Shown: positions 52,305 to 64,000 of the stretch, piece after piece | How positions within the stretch are numbered: position 1 is the stretch's first letter | Layout: each line of letters opens with the position of its first letter | From: Opisthocomus hoazin | Taxonomy: Eukaryota > Chordata > Aves > Opisthocomiformes > Opisthocomidae | Reading direction: 5' to 3' | NCBI RefSeq assembly: GCF_030867145.1 | Contig: NC_134436.1 | Location: 7,378,001-7,442,000 of the forward strand | DNA length: 64,000 bases | The notes under the pieces: model-generated | The model's database searches: none | What the model saw: the letters and a program-made list of their open reading frames with translations, nothing else | Told to the model about the DNA's origin: nothing | Made by a program: the position numbers and the translations under genes

Positions 52305-55300
52305 CTACTTCAACATTGCAAACACAAAATGATTACAAAAATATATTGCAGGAAATTACAGTAGTTAATCTGAAAGAAGTTATTGGCTTTCCTTTCTAAA
52401 ATCAGGATACATGGATATATTTTTGCAGTAATGCAAGACCGAAAAAAAATAGCTGACAAACAGTCCTGTGAACAGTAAAATGATAGCTATTTCTTCATAA
52501 ACTTGGTTACCATCTTACTCCTGACTATGCCTTAAGTAATAGCATGCAGTGAAACAACTCCTGCGTAGCCAGGCCTGCTTCCTAGCACACTAAAACCAGA
52601 GTGAATCTAGTATATAACTACCCTTCCACATGTAAGAGAAAGCTGGGAAATAACCTTGCAAAAACACTTTTACCCATACGATAGACAATACTTTGAAGTA
52701 TTAAAGCCACACTAAGTATAGCATTTGTTGTGTACACAAATAACACACAGGATTCATGTAGGCAGCTGTTTTAGCATGATAGTTTACTCCTAATAACATT
52801 ATGTGGGGTATAGAAACAGATCAAGCTAGTTGAAGGAAATAGCCAAAAAAAGAAACCCTGTTAACACATACGGAATTTTAAAACATGGATTTGTATTTAA
52901 GTACTTCATGGAGTCTTTCATGACTGTTTTCCACTTCAAACTGAGGTTGCTGCAGGTAACCTATTTGTTAATAATCATGTCTTCGTCACATGTTTCAAAA
53001 AATTCATCCATTTCTACCTTTGCATCGCAACAAAAGACACAACTGAATTTTGCAAAAACTTAGTCAAAATAAGTCCAAACAAACATTTTAAAATAAAAAT
53101 CAAGTCAAATTAACACCATAAGCTTGTACGACTGCTTGCTCCCAAATCTACTAAATCAGCACACTGCCAAAAAATCTTACTAAGCTGGAAAATGCTAAGC
53201 AACTCAGGCTTCTGAACAACATAAGCCAAGAGTTCTCTCAGTATGCAGTAACAATAATCTAAAAAAAAAAAAAAAAAATCTGCAGTTGAATTTTCAAAGC
53301 CAGGGTTCACAGTTTTCATATAATTTCAAGATTAAAGTAATTCTTCATTGAAGACCTTATTCTATGCTTTTTCTTTTTACATTAAAAATTTAGTTGTTGC
53401 CCTTACTTACTGGCACATATATTAGTCTTCTGAATGTTAGCAAGATACTGGTCTTAATCAAGATCAAATTGCACAGTTCGATACAAGGCGATTATTTTTA
53501 AGAAGCATTACAGTAACACACAGCCTTCACTACTTTTTTTTTTTTTGCTTTTATTCTACATGGGTAAGCCCTATTGGAGTGACCTCACTTGCTATAATGG
53601 GAAAAAAAGTAATTTTAACATGCAAAAGTACATCATGCCAAAACCCTGCTAATTCCTTTCAGAGGTACAAGATGGAAATTATCAAATTCTGTTTTTCACA
53701 TGTTACATCACTTGTTGTTGTTATTTGAGTGTAACACATACAAAGAGACTTTATACAGCCAGGCTCTGAAACTTCACTTTCTCACAGCTAACCATTACAA
53801 TGCTTGAAATACTTTGCATACTTATGTTAAAATAAGCCAGTGAAAGACAGGAATTTTGCATATCTGTAACTAATAATCAGCAATATTATTACTAGTGCAA
53901 GGACACGTACACTGTGTACAATTCAATAATGAAATGTTTATCAGTCAGATGTAGCACTGCAAGCATAGAGGCAACCTGCATTTGCATTAGTAACGGGGAA
54001 GACTTAATCCTTATTCACTTCATAAACAGAATTTTTGAAATATCTTTATTTTCTGATCAAACAACAGCATAGAGGCAACAGTAATTTGACTGCACCTAGC
54101 TTACTAAGTTAGAGTAACATTTTTAACTCACCTTCAGAAATCCATTTAAGTCTTCGCTGACCTTATTCTTGTACTCCACCTTTAAAAGAAAAAAAAAAAG
54201 GCAACAGTTATCTAGTGCAGATGAGTATAAACTGCCATTACAGGACTAGGGTGAAGGACTGCTTTTCTGAAAAGGCTTAACGCCTGTGGCTGTCTCATGA
54301 AAATACAGATTACAAGCCAAAACCCCACAGAAATGCAAATCTTATTCAGATCTCAGCTGAGGCAGCTGTCAGATAGTTTAGAAACAGCCAGCTCGGGCAA
54401 TGTTGCTAAAGGAGAGATGCTCTGCAATTGGCCTGTGGAGCCAGTAAACAGGCTACGCCCAGGGTCACCGTCTTCTAGCACGCATATAATTTTTAAGGGT
54501 TGTTTTGGGGATTTTTGTCTTGCACCCTCCTACTTCTTCAATATCTTCGGCATGCTCTCCTCCAGTTTCACACACAAGATCTTTGAGCTCTTAATAAACC
54601 ATTTACTTGATAATATAAAAAAAAGTCTTAAGCTTTTCTTTAATTTTATAGTTGAAGTATAGAGGAAAAGAGACATAGTTTTCCTGTTCACACATTACTT
54701 GGGGACTATTAGGGAAAAGAACAAGTATGGCTTTTGGAGCACAGACATCAACTTTTCATTGTCAGTCTTGGGTGAAGTTAATCAGACAAGTCCAGGTAGC
54801 TCCATTCCTAAAGCTGTGTTGTTATGTAGGGAGGTAATTGCCTGCAATTTAATATTATGCATAAGATTAACTAAACTACCCTGAAAATGTTTTAAGATTA
54901 ATTAAATAGGTAGTAAGATGAGCAGGTAGGAGGGGAAATAATAGAAATCAGTCTCATTAATTCTACCAAGATACAAGAGAGTTACTCACTTTTGTCTAAT
55001 TATCTTCCAACATTTTATGACAGATTCTGTACCGAAGGCACCAGGCCTTGATTATTCAACCACTTTCGTACTCCTTGGTAAAAAATAATGGGGTAGGAGA
55101 TACAAAGGCGCTTTCCCGGCACGCAGTCTTTCTTCTGCCACCCTGTAATTGTCCTTCCAGCCGAACCGCTCCTCCCAAGGCCCACCTACACCACTGCCCG
55201 CGTCCCCATCCACGAAGCGGCGGACGGCTCCGTCAGCTCCGCGCGGCCCTCCCCGCCCGCCTCACACCGGCGCAAGGCCCGCACAAGGCCGGTCGCCAGC

Positions 55301-55349
55301 GCGTTCCGCAGGCACACGGCCCCGACCCGCGTTATAACCCGAACCTCAC
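52305..55349 (-). other. SPDL1: SPDL1 5'-UTR intron region
   Basis: The region lies between the ATG exon and the CpG-island donor. It contains the candidate 48-bp UTR exon at 54,132 and poly(A)/(T) runs (53,263; 53,535; 54,185). No other feature is supported. Confidence 0.75.
54132..54179 (-). other. SPDL1: Candidate second 5'-UTR exon of SPDL1 (48 bp)
   Basis: It is flanked by a very strong pyrimidine tract ending TTTTAAAG and by a consensus donor CTGAAG|GTGAGT. It sits between the CpG island and the ATG exon. It has no ATG, and joined to exon 52,304 it is not in frame with the Spindly ATG, so it would be UTR, perhaps optional. Confidence 0.5.
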
Positions 55350-55600
55350 CTGACGCGGCGCCTCCGGAGCCACAGGAGAGAAAGCGGCCCTCCCCGCCCG
55401 AGGTAACAGGGGAAAGCGCCGGCAGCGCAACCCCGGCGAGGGGAAGGACGCGAAGGCCACGGAGGGAGCCGGGCGGGCGGGCAGCAGCTCTCCTCCGCCC
55501 GCCCCGGCCCGGCCCGGCCCCGCCGCCTCAGAGTGCCCAGCCGCGCCCGCCGCCGCCGCTCCCACAGTTCAAACTCGGCCCCGCCCCACGTCTCGCGAGA
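55350..55600 (-). other. SPDL1: SPDL1 exon 1, 5' UTR (right end estimated)
   Basis: The left end is set by a consensus donor GTCAG|GTGAGG within the CpG island on the minus strand. The right end is a guess near the TCTCGCGAGA element. Long open frames here on the minus strand are what any GC-rich island gives and show no protein family. Confidence 0.5.
55591..55600. promoter_or_regulatory. TCTCGCGAGA palindrome (BANP-type CGCG element)
   Basis: A perfect 10-bp palindrome inside the CpG island. This motif is known as a BANP-bound activator site of essential CpG-island promoters and is methylation-sensitive. It probably lies close to the SPDL1 transcription start. Confidence 0.75.
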
Positions 55601-55663
55601 GCCACCGCCCCGCTCCTCTTCCCGCCCAGCGCCGCAGCAGCCGCCAGCCCGCGGGGCGGAGCC

Positions 55664-55673
55664 GCGCATGCGC
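55664..55673. promoter_or_regulatory. GCGCATGCGC palindrome (NRF1-type site)
   Basis: A perfect match to the NRF1 core, 64 bases right of the TCTCGCGAGA element, so upstream of SPDL1 in its reading direction. The pairing is typical of strong CpG-island promoters. Confidence 0.7.
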
Positions 55674-58600
55674 CTGGGCGCGGGGTGGAGCCTGCCTGTG
55701 AGGGGATGAGGCGGGAAGGGTGTTCGTCACTCCGCTCAGCTTGGCGTGGTGTAGCAGGTGATACCGGCGTGGAAGGGTGCGTGCTCAGAAGTTATGGGAA
55801 GCTTTCCCAAAAAAAGCGAGGGAAGGTAATAAAATTAGCAGCCCAGCTCTAGTTCTCTGGAGGTGCAAGGGAGACGCTTGCCTCCAGAGGTACCCGCGAT
55901 GCCGCCTCGCCCAAAGAAAGCGCAGAGTAAGTGATGAGGGTCAAAGCGTGCAGAGTGCTACGAGTTAGCTAGGAAACCTGCGGAGGAGAGGGGCAATCCG
56001 CTCCTCCCATGCAGTCTTCTACAGGAGAGGCTTTGGTTTTGACAGCAGAACGCCAGAAGTGCCTGGTTTATCCCGCTATCCTCTTCCCTCACCAAGGAAA
56101 TCTTCGTCAGGGACTGCTGAGCCTGCCTGCTCCTGAGGAAAAGTCACCACCACCTTAATAAAAAAACATACCTTTCCTTAGAGCTTATGGAGCTTACTGT
56201 CCAAAATTCAAGAGCGACACTGTGAGTTACAGTGCTTGTAGCATAGCTGTCAACTAAACCTCTCAGTCCTGATTTTTCTCCCTAACTTGCCCTGGTTTCT
56301 ACTCAACTTCCCTTCCTGCACCAGAGAGGAGCCCCAGGGAGGGATTTCATAGCAGTAGATTGTCCAGAATTCGTTGATTTCCTAAGCCAGTGAATATCTG
56401 AATAATATCCACAAAGAAGCTCAAAATGCATCAGCTGGAGCATTTCACAGTGTGGTTCTGACAGTTATTTGAAAGTCTGAACACAGTTACCTATGTGCCA
56501 TTTTCTCTGCCGCTAAAGAAATTGAGTAATTTTTACCTGTTAATCAGTAGTTAAGTTTTCAAGCTCTTCTGCAAGGTTCATATATTTTTGCACTTTCTCT
56601 GAGCATATCAGCCAGTATGGAAGGGTTACTCTAATGTGACATCCACAACAAAAGCCACGGCATAGAAACAAACTAAACTAAATTCTGCCTTTAAAGAAAC
56701 ACGCTTCAAGTAATGCAAGGCTAAATTCAAGCAACAGGCTGTAAGTAGATGCGAGGATAACAATCCTATTTGGAGCAACTAGAACAGAAATAGATGTCTT
56801 AAGATAAAAGGGGCTTGAAAAATAAGCCCATAGTGTAAAATGCTATAGAGGAAGCCAATAAAACTACTGCTACTTCCATCAAAATGATACTACTTCACCC
56901 TTCTACCAAAATGTGCAGGTCTAGCTTATGAATGGATAGAAATGGGATTGAAAATTAAATAAGGAATGGTCTAGACAGGCAAGAATGCCAAGTTGATTAA
57001 AACGGGGACAGGAAACAAGAATCCTGTTCTAATCCTGATTCTGCTGCATTCACTGTGTGATTAACTACTCCAAATACCCACAGCTAAACCCCCTTGTTTT
57101 AAAACAAGGATAACAGTGACTTAATTAACCCATCCATATAATTCTCCTGACAGCAGAGTACCTCTTGGAATAATACAAAATACATTGTAAACTCTAAATA
57201 TTGACATGATTACCCAACCAGATCAATTATCTGCCATAGTGTGCTAAAGCACAGAATAGCTACAATAGCTGCTGCTTCGCTCTGCCTTCGGTTCCATAGT
57301 CAAGTATAACAGCAGATGTTTAACACATGAAATATGTTAGGAAACTCCATCATATTTTCCTCAGCTTAGAATTTCCATTTGTACCTTTAAAACAGGGTTA
57401 GGAGCTTAGATACAAAGTAATCAATTCATTATTTAAAACATGCCATTACCTTCAGAACTGTTCTCTTTTCCTTACTGAACGGGCTCTAACTGCAATACTG
57501 TTTTACAGATCACATCTACTTCTTGTGAATATAAAAATACATGCAGCTATTGCTAATAAGTTATTTGTAATACAGATTTGTCAAGTGGAGTGACCATCTT
57601 GTCAGAATGCTACAAGATTATTCACCTGTGTTACAAAATATTTAATAGTTACATAATACTGCTGTTTAAAGTTTGGCTTTGTACCAGAATTCCTTGAGTT
57701 GTACTAAGGTTTGAAGCTAGATTTTACTTGAAGAGGTTGTAGAAGATCGTAGAATGACAAGATGATTAATGCATCGTTTGTAGTAAATTTGGCTTTATGG
57801 AGACGAATACTTTTGTCCCACTTAGCTATGAGAAGACTCACTTTTCATGTTTCTTTTCAGCTTAGGTTGTATTTAGTCCCTAACTTGCCACTGTAACTAT
57901 ATATTTGCTCTTAGAAACTCCTCTCCCGCGTGTGACCTCAGTAACAGCTGTTTGCCTATAGAGATTCTAAAAATGGTTACTGAAGCCTAAATGTTTCCTA
58001 AGCGTGTGGTTTGTATACCTTTGTTTACTGACATCTTAGATTGCTAAACTTAATTATATCTATGCACTGCTGACCCTGTATAAAATGTAAATGTGTGTTT
58101 TGTAAGTCTTATCTATGCTAGCAGGCAAGCATTCCATGTAAGTAATGGAGCAATTACAGCAAGTGGATGTGTTGGGGGGTTTTTTTTGCCCCTGAAGAGG
58201 AGGCTTGTTGCCTTTATCCACATGAAAACAAATGACATTAAAAAGCCCTCTTAGTCTTTCCCTGCTAATTGCTCAGTGCAACATATGAGCTGGCAAATGT
58301 TTTACTAACTGCGCTTAAGATCCCAAATGCTATGGGAAGCAAGCAAGTAATAGCAGCCTATTGAGAAGCAATACTACTACTTTCTACAGAAGTCATCTTG
58401 GCACAACAGACCCAGGGTTTGTTGTAATCAAAACTTGTTGGAGCACTGGGGGCAGGGAGTGTTTAGTGGGTGGAGGGGGGTGTTGCATGTTCTTGCTCTT
58501 CATTATTTAAGAAATTTCACACAATTTAAAGCCATGTTACTTATTTGCTAGTGCAACTTCAGAAAAGTCTAGTTTTAACCCCTTCCACATTTTTCAGTTT

Positions 58601-59730
58601 GTAAACATTAAACTATTCTGCTTTTTATGAGATGAGACAGTTTCACCTTCAATTAAATAGAATTGACAAGTCTGTATGTTTCCATTTGTTACTGCAAATT
58701 ACAAGAGCACTAACACTAATACCAAAGTTCTTTTGCAAGGAACTCAAGTAGCTCAATAATTACAGCAACAGATTGAGGGCCAGTAACACACTGTTTCTAA
58801 TCCTCTCTACTCTATTAGTGACTGACCTCATCCAAACCACTTCGTCTCACTATTTCAGTCATCTTAGCTAAGCAATGATGTGTTTTGCATTTTCCTTACC
58901 AGTCTAACCTTAACTAGCCTGCTGGGGAGGCAAATCTAGCAAGTAGGTGTGAGAGTCTCTTTCAGATACTCCCTCGTGAAAAACTTTCCATAACTTTTAT
59001 TTAGATTTGTAATATTTTTTTACTACATACTTGAATGGGTCAGGAGCCTCACAAAAAGTTTCCTGGATTTATGTAATCGAGGGGTGCAATTATGAAAATA
59101 TACTTCAGTGCATAAATTCAGAGCCAAGCTATGGTGGAAAGTTACATTCTGACTCGACTAACATCTTGTAGACTACACTTCCCTTCTTCCTGATTTTCAT
59201 GCTGTTTTTGAAATATCAGGTCAAATTGGATGCATCTTACAAGTTTTCAAAATATCCATGGTTAAAGTCACAATTGCAAGATTTTGCTAAATGCAGCAAG
59301 ATAATGATACAAATTTTATTACATTAACTTCAGGGGGTTGATTTTTTTGTTTGTTTATACTAGACATCTCAAGAGATCAGTAAATCTTGTAACAAGTTTA
59401 CCAAATCAACATGTAGTAGAACCTGGAACATACTGTAATTCTAACGAATTTTAACTTTTCCTTCTTTAAGCAGTAGCTAGACAAGTCCTTTTAATTTCAT
59501 ATTCAGTATAAACTCAGAAATCCATTATTATGAATCTGTAATTTAATGGTGGTTCAGAACCCACACTGGTTTTTTCCCACACGTTATGATTTTAATTGGT
59601 TGACACCAGTTTTCCTTCAGCCTATTGCACTAATATATGGTTGTTTCAGTATTTAAATGCTACTCTCCTCTTCAGTAGGAAAGCATTTTGATGACAGCAT
59701 CATTTCAGTATTTAAAAACCTCATTTTGTG

Positions 59731-59760
59731 ATATAGAAATATTCATATAGAAATATTCAT
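59731..59760 (+). repeat. Short tandem duplication
   Basis: ATATAGAAATATTCAT occurs twice with a 14-base offset. A minor local duplication in AT-rich intergenic DNA. Confidence 0.75.
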
Positions 59761-60110
59761 AGGTATCATCATTAACACTTCTAATTGTACAACCATTAAC
59801 TACCCCAAACAGTTTACTATTATCTGAAATTACTTGTAAATTATTACAATTCATGGGGGGTTTTTATATACTCACTGACACCACAACTTCCCTAACGGAG
59901 TCATCCCCTTTTTAACATCCCTGCTGCCCTGGCAGCCGCTATACCTGGTGTTCTCCTAGCCACACAGCTTTTGTAACCCAGATTCTGATTCCTCCAAAAT
60001 CGCTGAGAAGTAACCTGGGAGGAGGCAGAGCCTGCTGCCTTGCTACCCAGCTGCCGTAAATCACCAGCACCACCGCGTGGGTGGCTCGCTTAATTACGGT
60101 TTCCTTGCAG

Positions 60111-60179
60111 GGCTGCAGTCTCCGTGCCACTGTAGAAGTTTTCTTCGTGATGATCGAAGACAAGTGTTACGAGCAGCAG
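60111..60179 (+). other. Exon-like segment of unknown nature
   Basis: A plus-strand segment flanked by TTCCTTGCAG and CAG|GTAACA, with an open frame, inside a GC-rich patch in AT-rich intergenic DNA. I recognise no protein. It could be a non-coding RNA exon or a conserved regulatory element, or chance. Confidence 0.2.
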
Positions 60180-60568
60180 GTAACAGCTATTAAGTATTGA
60201 GAAAATGTTATTTAATGAAGTAATATAGCTTCATTTTGATAAAAGGTATGTTTCAAATTAGTTTACATGACTGCATTTTTTTCAATAAACTGTTGGACAG
60301 GGTAATTATCTTTAATTTTCATAGAATTTAATTTTATACAGATCATCAGCTACATTCTGGACAATAATTTTAGCACCGTTACTGTGCGTTGCTAATCAAA
60401 TGGGGTAAAAAGTTTAATCAGCTTTGCAAGCTGGAGGTCATTAGCTTTTTCACCATCAAAATCAATTTAGCTTTCACCTGAATCTCATTTCAGGCCTACT
60501 ATAAAGCATCTTCACTTTCCCCAAAGGTATGGCAGGTTATGTATACTGTGTAAATGGATAGGAAAAGC

Positions 60569-60589
60569 AAAAAAAAAAAAAAAAAAAAA
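60569..60589 (+). repeat. Poly(A) run, 21 bases
   Basis: An uninterrupted A run in intergenic DNA. There is no AATAAA just before it and no gene-like sequence upstream, so I see no support for a processed pseudogene. Confidence 0.8.
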
Positions 60590-63500
60590 GAGTACTTTTA
60601 TGTTTGTTTTTTTTTAAACTGTTGTTGTTAACAATGTATGGTGTTTGTTTATATGTAGTGTGTTAAGCTATGGACTTTTTCCAATCTTAGCTATTCTTAT
60701 GCAGCATTTCAAAATTTTGGATGTTGTGTTTATGTTGGATTTCTTGTTAACCAATATTTTATCAGTTTATTATCTGGCAAGTAGTTTTGAAAAGTCTCAT
60801 TAAGGATTATGTAGCTCTGATGCTTATGACAATAAAGAAGAATAGAAAGAGAAAGAAAAGCAAAGCATTGTAAGTAGAAGAATTGTATTTTAATGCATAA
60901 ATGTTTGGTGGCTCAAGGAGTGTATTTTGCTTTTAAGGCCTGTTGTTGCTTAAAGACAGTGTCATGAAATGTTCAAGCTGAGATTGTTCCTGAAGGGCTG
61001 GAATTAAGCTATAAATGTGATGCCATGTTATGCATAAAACTAGTGTTACAAACTATTTGAGCTATGGATAATTTGTGACAATCTTACACAGGAAGGCATG
61101 CAACATAATCAGTCATGGTTTCACTGACTGAGGTTTATTGCTCTACAACCAACTAAAAGTATAAAATGTGGAATACTCAGTTGGGGTTAAGACTGTAAAG
61201 CGTTATTCTAGTTTGTTGGGGTTTTTTTAGCTTAGTTGCATGTGTTTATCCTATGTTGTAATAGGAGAGAGTAATGAAGTGAGCTGTAGTTGTGCTGTTC
61301 TTTTTCTAGATTTTCCATTTTTAAGACTCCTTTTAACCAGAGTAAATATTTCTGACTTTAGTTTTGATACCCATCACTCTCCTCCTTTGTCTGCCTTAAA
61401 AGATGAACTCAAACACTTTATTAGGTGAAATTGATGGATGCCTTCTTACTCTTGAGAAAACTTACTTTATACTCTTTGGGATTACTTGATCCTGTTCTGG
61501 TTGTAGAGATGTAGAACATGACATGACACCCCATGAACCGGACGAAAATTGATGTTTTACAAGTCAATCAAGTTAGCAGTATGTAATACTTGCCTGCTTA
61601 CATAGAGAAGTAGCAGACTGAAAATTTGTTGGTTTTGAATACTTTATGCACTAACTAATTTTGTCTTCAGCTGACTGCTTGCCTACCAGTTTACAAGCAG
61701 GTCATCAACTACAGCTTCATTCTGGCACTGGCAGGCTGAAAAATCAAAACAAACTCAAAACCCCCCCAAATTTTTGTGATTTTTTTTTTTTTCCAGAATA
61801 GTGTAATTGTTATCCCCTTTTTTTTGAAAACAAAATGAGAAATAAAAGCAATGAAGTGATCAGTACTGAGTAAAATGGGACAACTTGGAAAGATGAAACA
61901 GAAGGGTCTAATCACTTGAATATGTTCTTTGTGTATTTGCCTAGCCTGGTAAAATATTCTTACACTTTTAGTCCCAGATTCGTTTGCTATATAATTACAC
62001 TAATTAATAGCTTTACTAGCAGATCAACAGGTTAGAGCCTAGTTTTAATTTTAAAATTCTAAACACAATTTACTCTTATTTCACTGTTAAATATTTATGG
62101 TCTATCTCAAAATACAGAACTGCTTAATCTTGAGTGCAAGATCTCACAAAATGCTTCAGTGAAGATGGCTTGTAACAATATTTGCTGCTCAGTTTGTGGT
62201 TATGGTGTCTTTAATAGTGGAATTAATCTTTTTCCACAGACAAATTATGTTACCGAATGGCCTGAAATATGTGGTGCACAAAGCTTTCCGACCATGAAAT
62301 TTGCTGTCATTTGATGTCATTTAGTGTGAAGCAGTGTATTAACCTTTACAAAGTCTTACTTTAGCCAAACTTAGCCTAGAAAATGGACTTGAACTTTTTG
62401 ATGGTCTCAGTAAACCTTACAAACATAGTAACAGCTGTCTGACAGAGATGTTGCACCCTTTCTCATATGGTTAAAATAAAGCGCTGAAGCTGCATTTTTT
62501 AACTTATATTAAGCAGCATGGTGAAAAGCTTTTGGTAACTTCTTCTTTTCCTTTAGCAACAATTAATATATTCATATATTGTTCCTATAATATATACACA
62601 TATTAAACTTGAACTACAAATTGGCAGAAACTTTTATGCATGTGTTCATTAAATAACCATTTATTTCTGATAATCTCAATGAGAACATAGCTAATTTCTG
62701 TTAAGCGTTTGAGGTCAAATGCATTTTATTTTACATGTTAACAGTTGTTTTTTTCATGCTGATCATATCAAAGAATAGCAATACTAAGACTGTAATAAGC
62801 CTCCTTTTTTCCTGTGGTAGGCAGAATGTCCTTATATAGTGTCTCAGGATCTGTTTTAAATTAAGTCTGTGCTGATTTGAGCAGCTGGGATCTGGCTTTG
62901 GTTTAAATGATACTGTAATGAGTAATAGGACTCAAGAAATATTTCAGAAAATAGCTATTTTAAAATGCACGACTAAGTAATGAACCACTGGATGTCACTG
63001 TCGTTCTCCAAGTGCAAAGCTCAGTTTTTTTAAGGTAGGCGATTACTGGTTTTTGCTTTTCTGATAGATGTGGCTTTACATATAAAGGGATTATAAAAAA
63101 GGCAATATGATTAATGATGATTACAGACAAGGTGTTTCAACTGGTAAAATAGCAAAGAGCTCTTCGTGTTGTCTGACCTGAAGTGCAGAATACTAGAAAA
63201 CTAGAGTCTCTGTAGAAAATAGCAGGACAGATTCCTGCAGAAAGGTGGACTCCTGAACTGGACCTTACCTTTCTCTATTTCTTATATGAGTAATCTAAAA
63301 TTGGAATACAAGTACCACTCCATTCCACTCTCTTCTGAAAACTTTTCAGTATTGTATCATTAGCATAGTTTTGTGTATTTGTTGTTCATGAGATCTGCAT
63401 TCAGATCATTTAGTTACAGTAATAGTATCTTGTAATATCTTGGTGTTTATTTTATGTTGGGTACTAATTAAATGAACTGGGTTTATGACAGATTTGTGCT

Positions 63501-64000
63501 TTGCCTTTAGATGTTATTTCATTCTATTTTATTATTCAAGGTAGAACAAGGGAAAGACTGTGTTCTGTCTGTATAGTTCTGTGTTACTCAGTTTTCAGCA
63601 ACTTCAGAGACATTTTTCATACTAAAATTCTTTGTAGACAGCCCACTGATGTGAATGAAGTTAAATCTTGTTTCTTTTTATATTAATTGAAAAAATGTAG
63701 CCTGTTAGGTCATACAGAAGAATTGCCACCTGAAGTTTTACTACAGTTTAAATGCTATAGAAACAGATGTAAGCATGAAGAAAGCATTGAAGGTGCCATT
63801 ATTTTGCTGGAGAGTGTGTTATCTAGGGTAGGTGCTGAAGCAGATGTGCTTTTCCCCAAGTTACAGTGAAGTTCAACATGCTTTGGACCTGAAGTTGAAG
63901 ACAGTGTTTGTTTCCCTTTGTGCTACTGCTGTAAAAATATGACAAGGCGGATTAGTAGAACTGGTACCATTTCTTCTTGAATCCATTTCATTCCATTTAA

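Larger units (their letters stand above)
55140..55700. promoter_or_regulatory. SPDL1: CpG island, SPDL1 promoter
   Basis: An abrupt GC- and CpG-dense block in otherwise AT-rich sequence, with many GC boxes (CCGCCCC, GGGGCGG types). It lies upstream of the Spindly start codon and carries a good minus-strand splice donor at 55,344-55,349. It has no TATA box, as expected for a housekeeping, cell-cycle gene. Confidence 0.85.
55701..64000. other. Intergenic region upstream of SPDL1
   Basis: 8.3 kb with no recognisable protein-coding exon on either strand. It contains a GC-richer patch at 59,920-60,180, a poly(A) run, and AT-rich simple sequence near 62,570. Short ORFs present are isolated, with no family resemblance. 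Confidence 0.7.

Noticed and set aside
54297..54662. 121-codon plus-strand open frame in the SPDL1 5' intron
   Set aside because: No family resemblance and no splice support. It is probably chance.
55332..55669. Open frames on the minus strand in the CpG island
   Set aside because: Arg/Gly/Ala-rich frames are expected in GC-rich DNA, and the region is explained as SPDL1 promoter and UTR.
60240..60589. Possible processed pseudogene ending in the poly(A) run
   Set aside because: There is no AATAAA just upstream of the run and no gene-like sequence before it.
63110..63180. Possible C/D-box small nucleolar RNA (ATGATGA ... CTGA)
   Set aside because: No terminal stem, no internal C'/D' boxes, and it is not inside a host intron.

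Overview
The window looks like nuclear DNA from a bird. It is AT-rich, with compact introns. It carries a degraded CR1 LINE with an avian-type 3' end and LTRs of the avian ERVL type. The genes are vertebrate and interrupted by GT-AG introns. Reading the minus strand exon by exon recovers two protein-coding genes in tandem: SPDL1 (Spindly) on the right and the 5' part of DOCK2 on the left. As I recall, the same two genes are head-to-tail neighbours in human. The exact species cannot be fixed from the sequence alone; CR1 sequences also occur in other sauropsids.

Layout. (1) 1-28,171, minus: the first 14 coding exons of DOCK2, 460 codons, from the ATG at 28,171 to the donor at 795. They carry the SH3 domain and the beginning of the DHR-1 (C2-like) domain; the rest lies off the left edge. 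Intron 1 is about 11 kb and holds a solo LTR with an intact 5-bp target duplication (18,327-19,083). Another intron holds a short CR1 3' end. (2) 28,172-33,380: intergenic, with a candidate DOCK2 promoter, a rearranged and frameshifted CR1 copy (29,877-30,417) and a C-rich, GC-box-rich patch. (3) 33,365-55,600, minus: SPDL1. Eleven coding exons give an uninterrupted 608-residue protein that ends in a CAAX box. All intron phases match. The last intron holds an ERVL-type LTR remnant. A CpG island at 55.14-55.70 kb is the promoter, with TCTCGCGAGA and NRF1-type palindromes; a 5'-UTR donor lies at 55,350, and a likely second UTR exon at 54,132-54,179. (4) 55,700-64,000: no recognisable gene, only one GC-rich exon-like patch near 60 kb and simple repeats.

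Functionally the genes are unrelated neighbours. SPDL1 is a ubiquitous mitotic dynein adaptor at kinetochores and has a housekeeping CpG-island promoter. DOCK2 is a haematopoietic Rac activator; its promoter is not CpG-rich and carries a PU.1-like purine box. I found no tRNA, rRNA, CRISPR array or microbial system, and I do not claim a new biological system. The most unusual points are the SPDL1 stop codon embedded in a canonical poly(A) hexamer, the upstream ATG seven bases before the DOCK2 start, and the internally deleted CR1.
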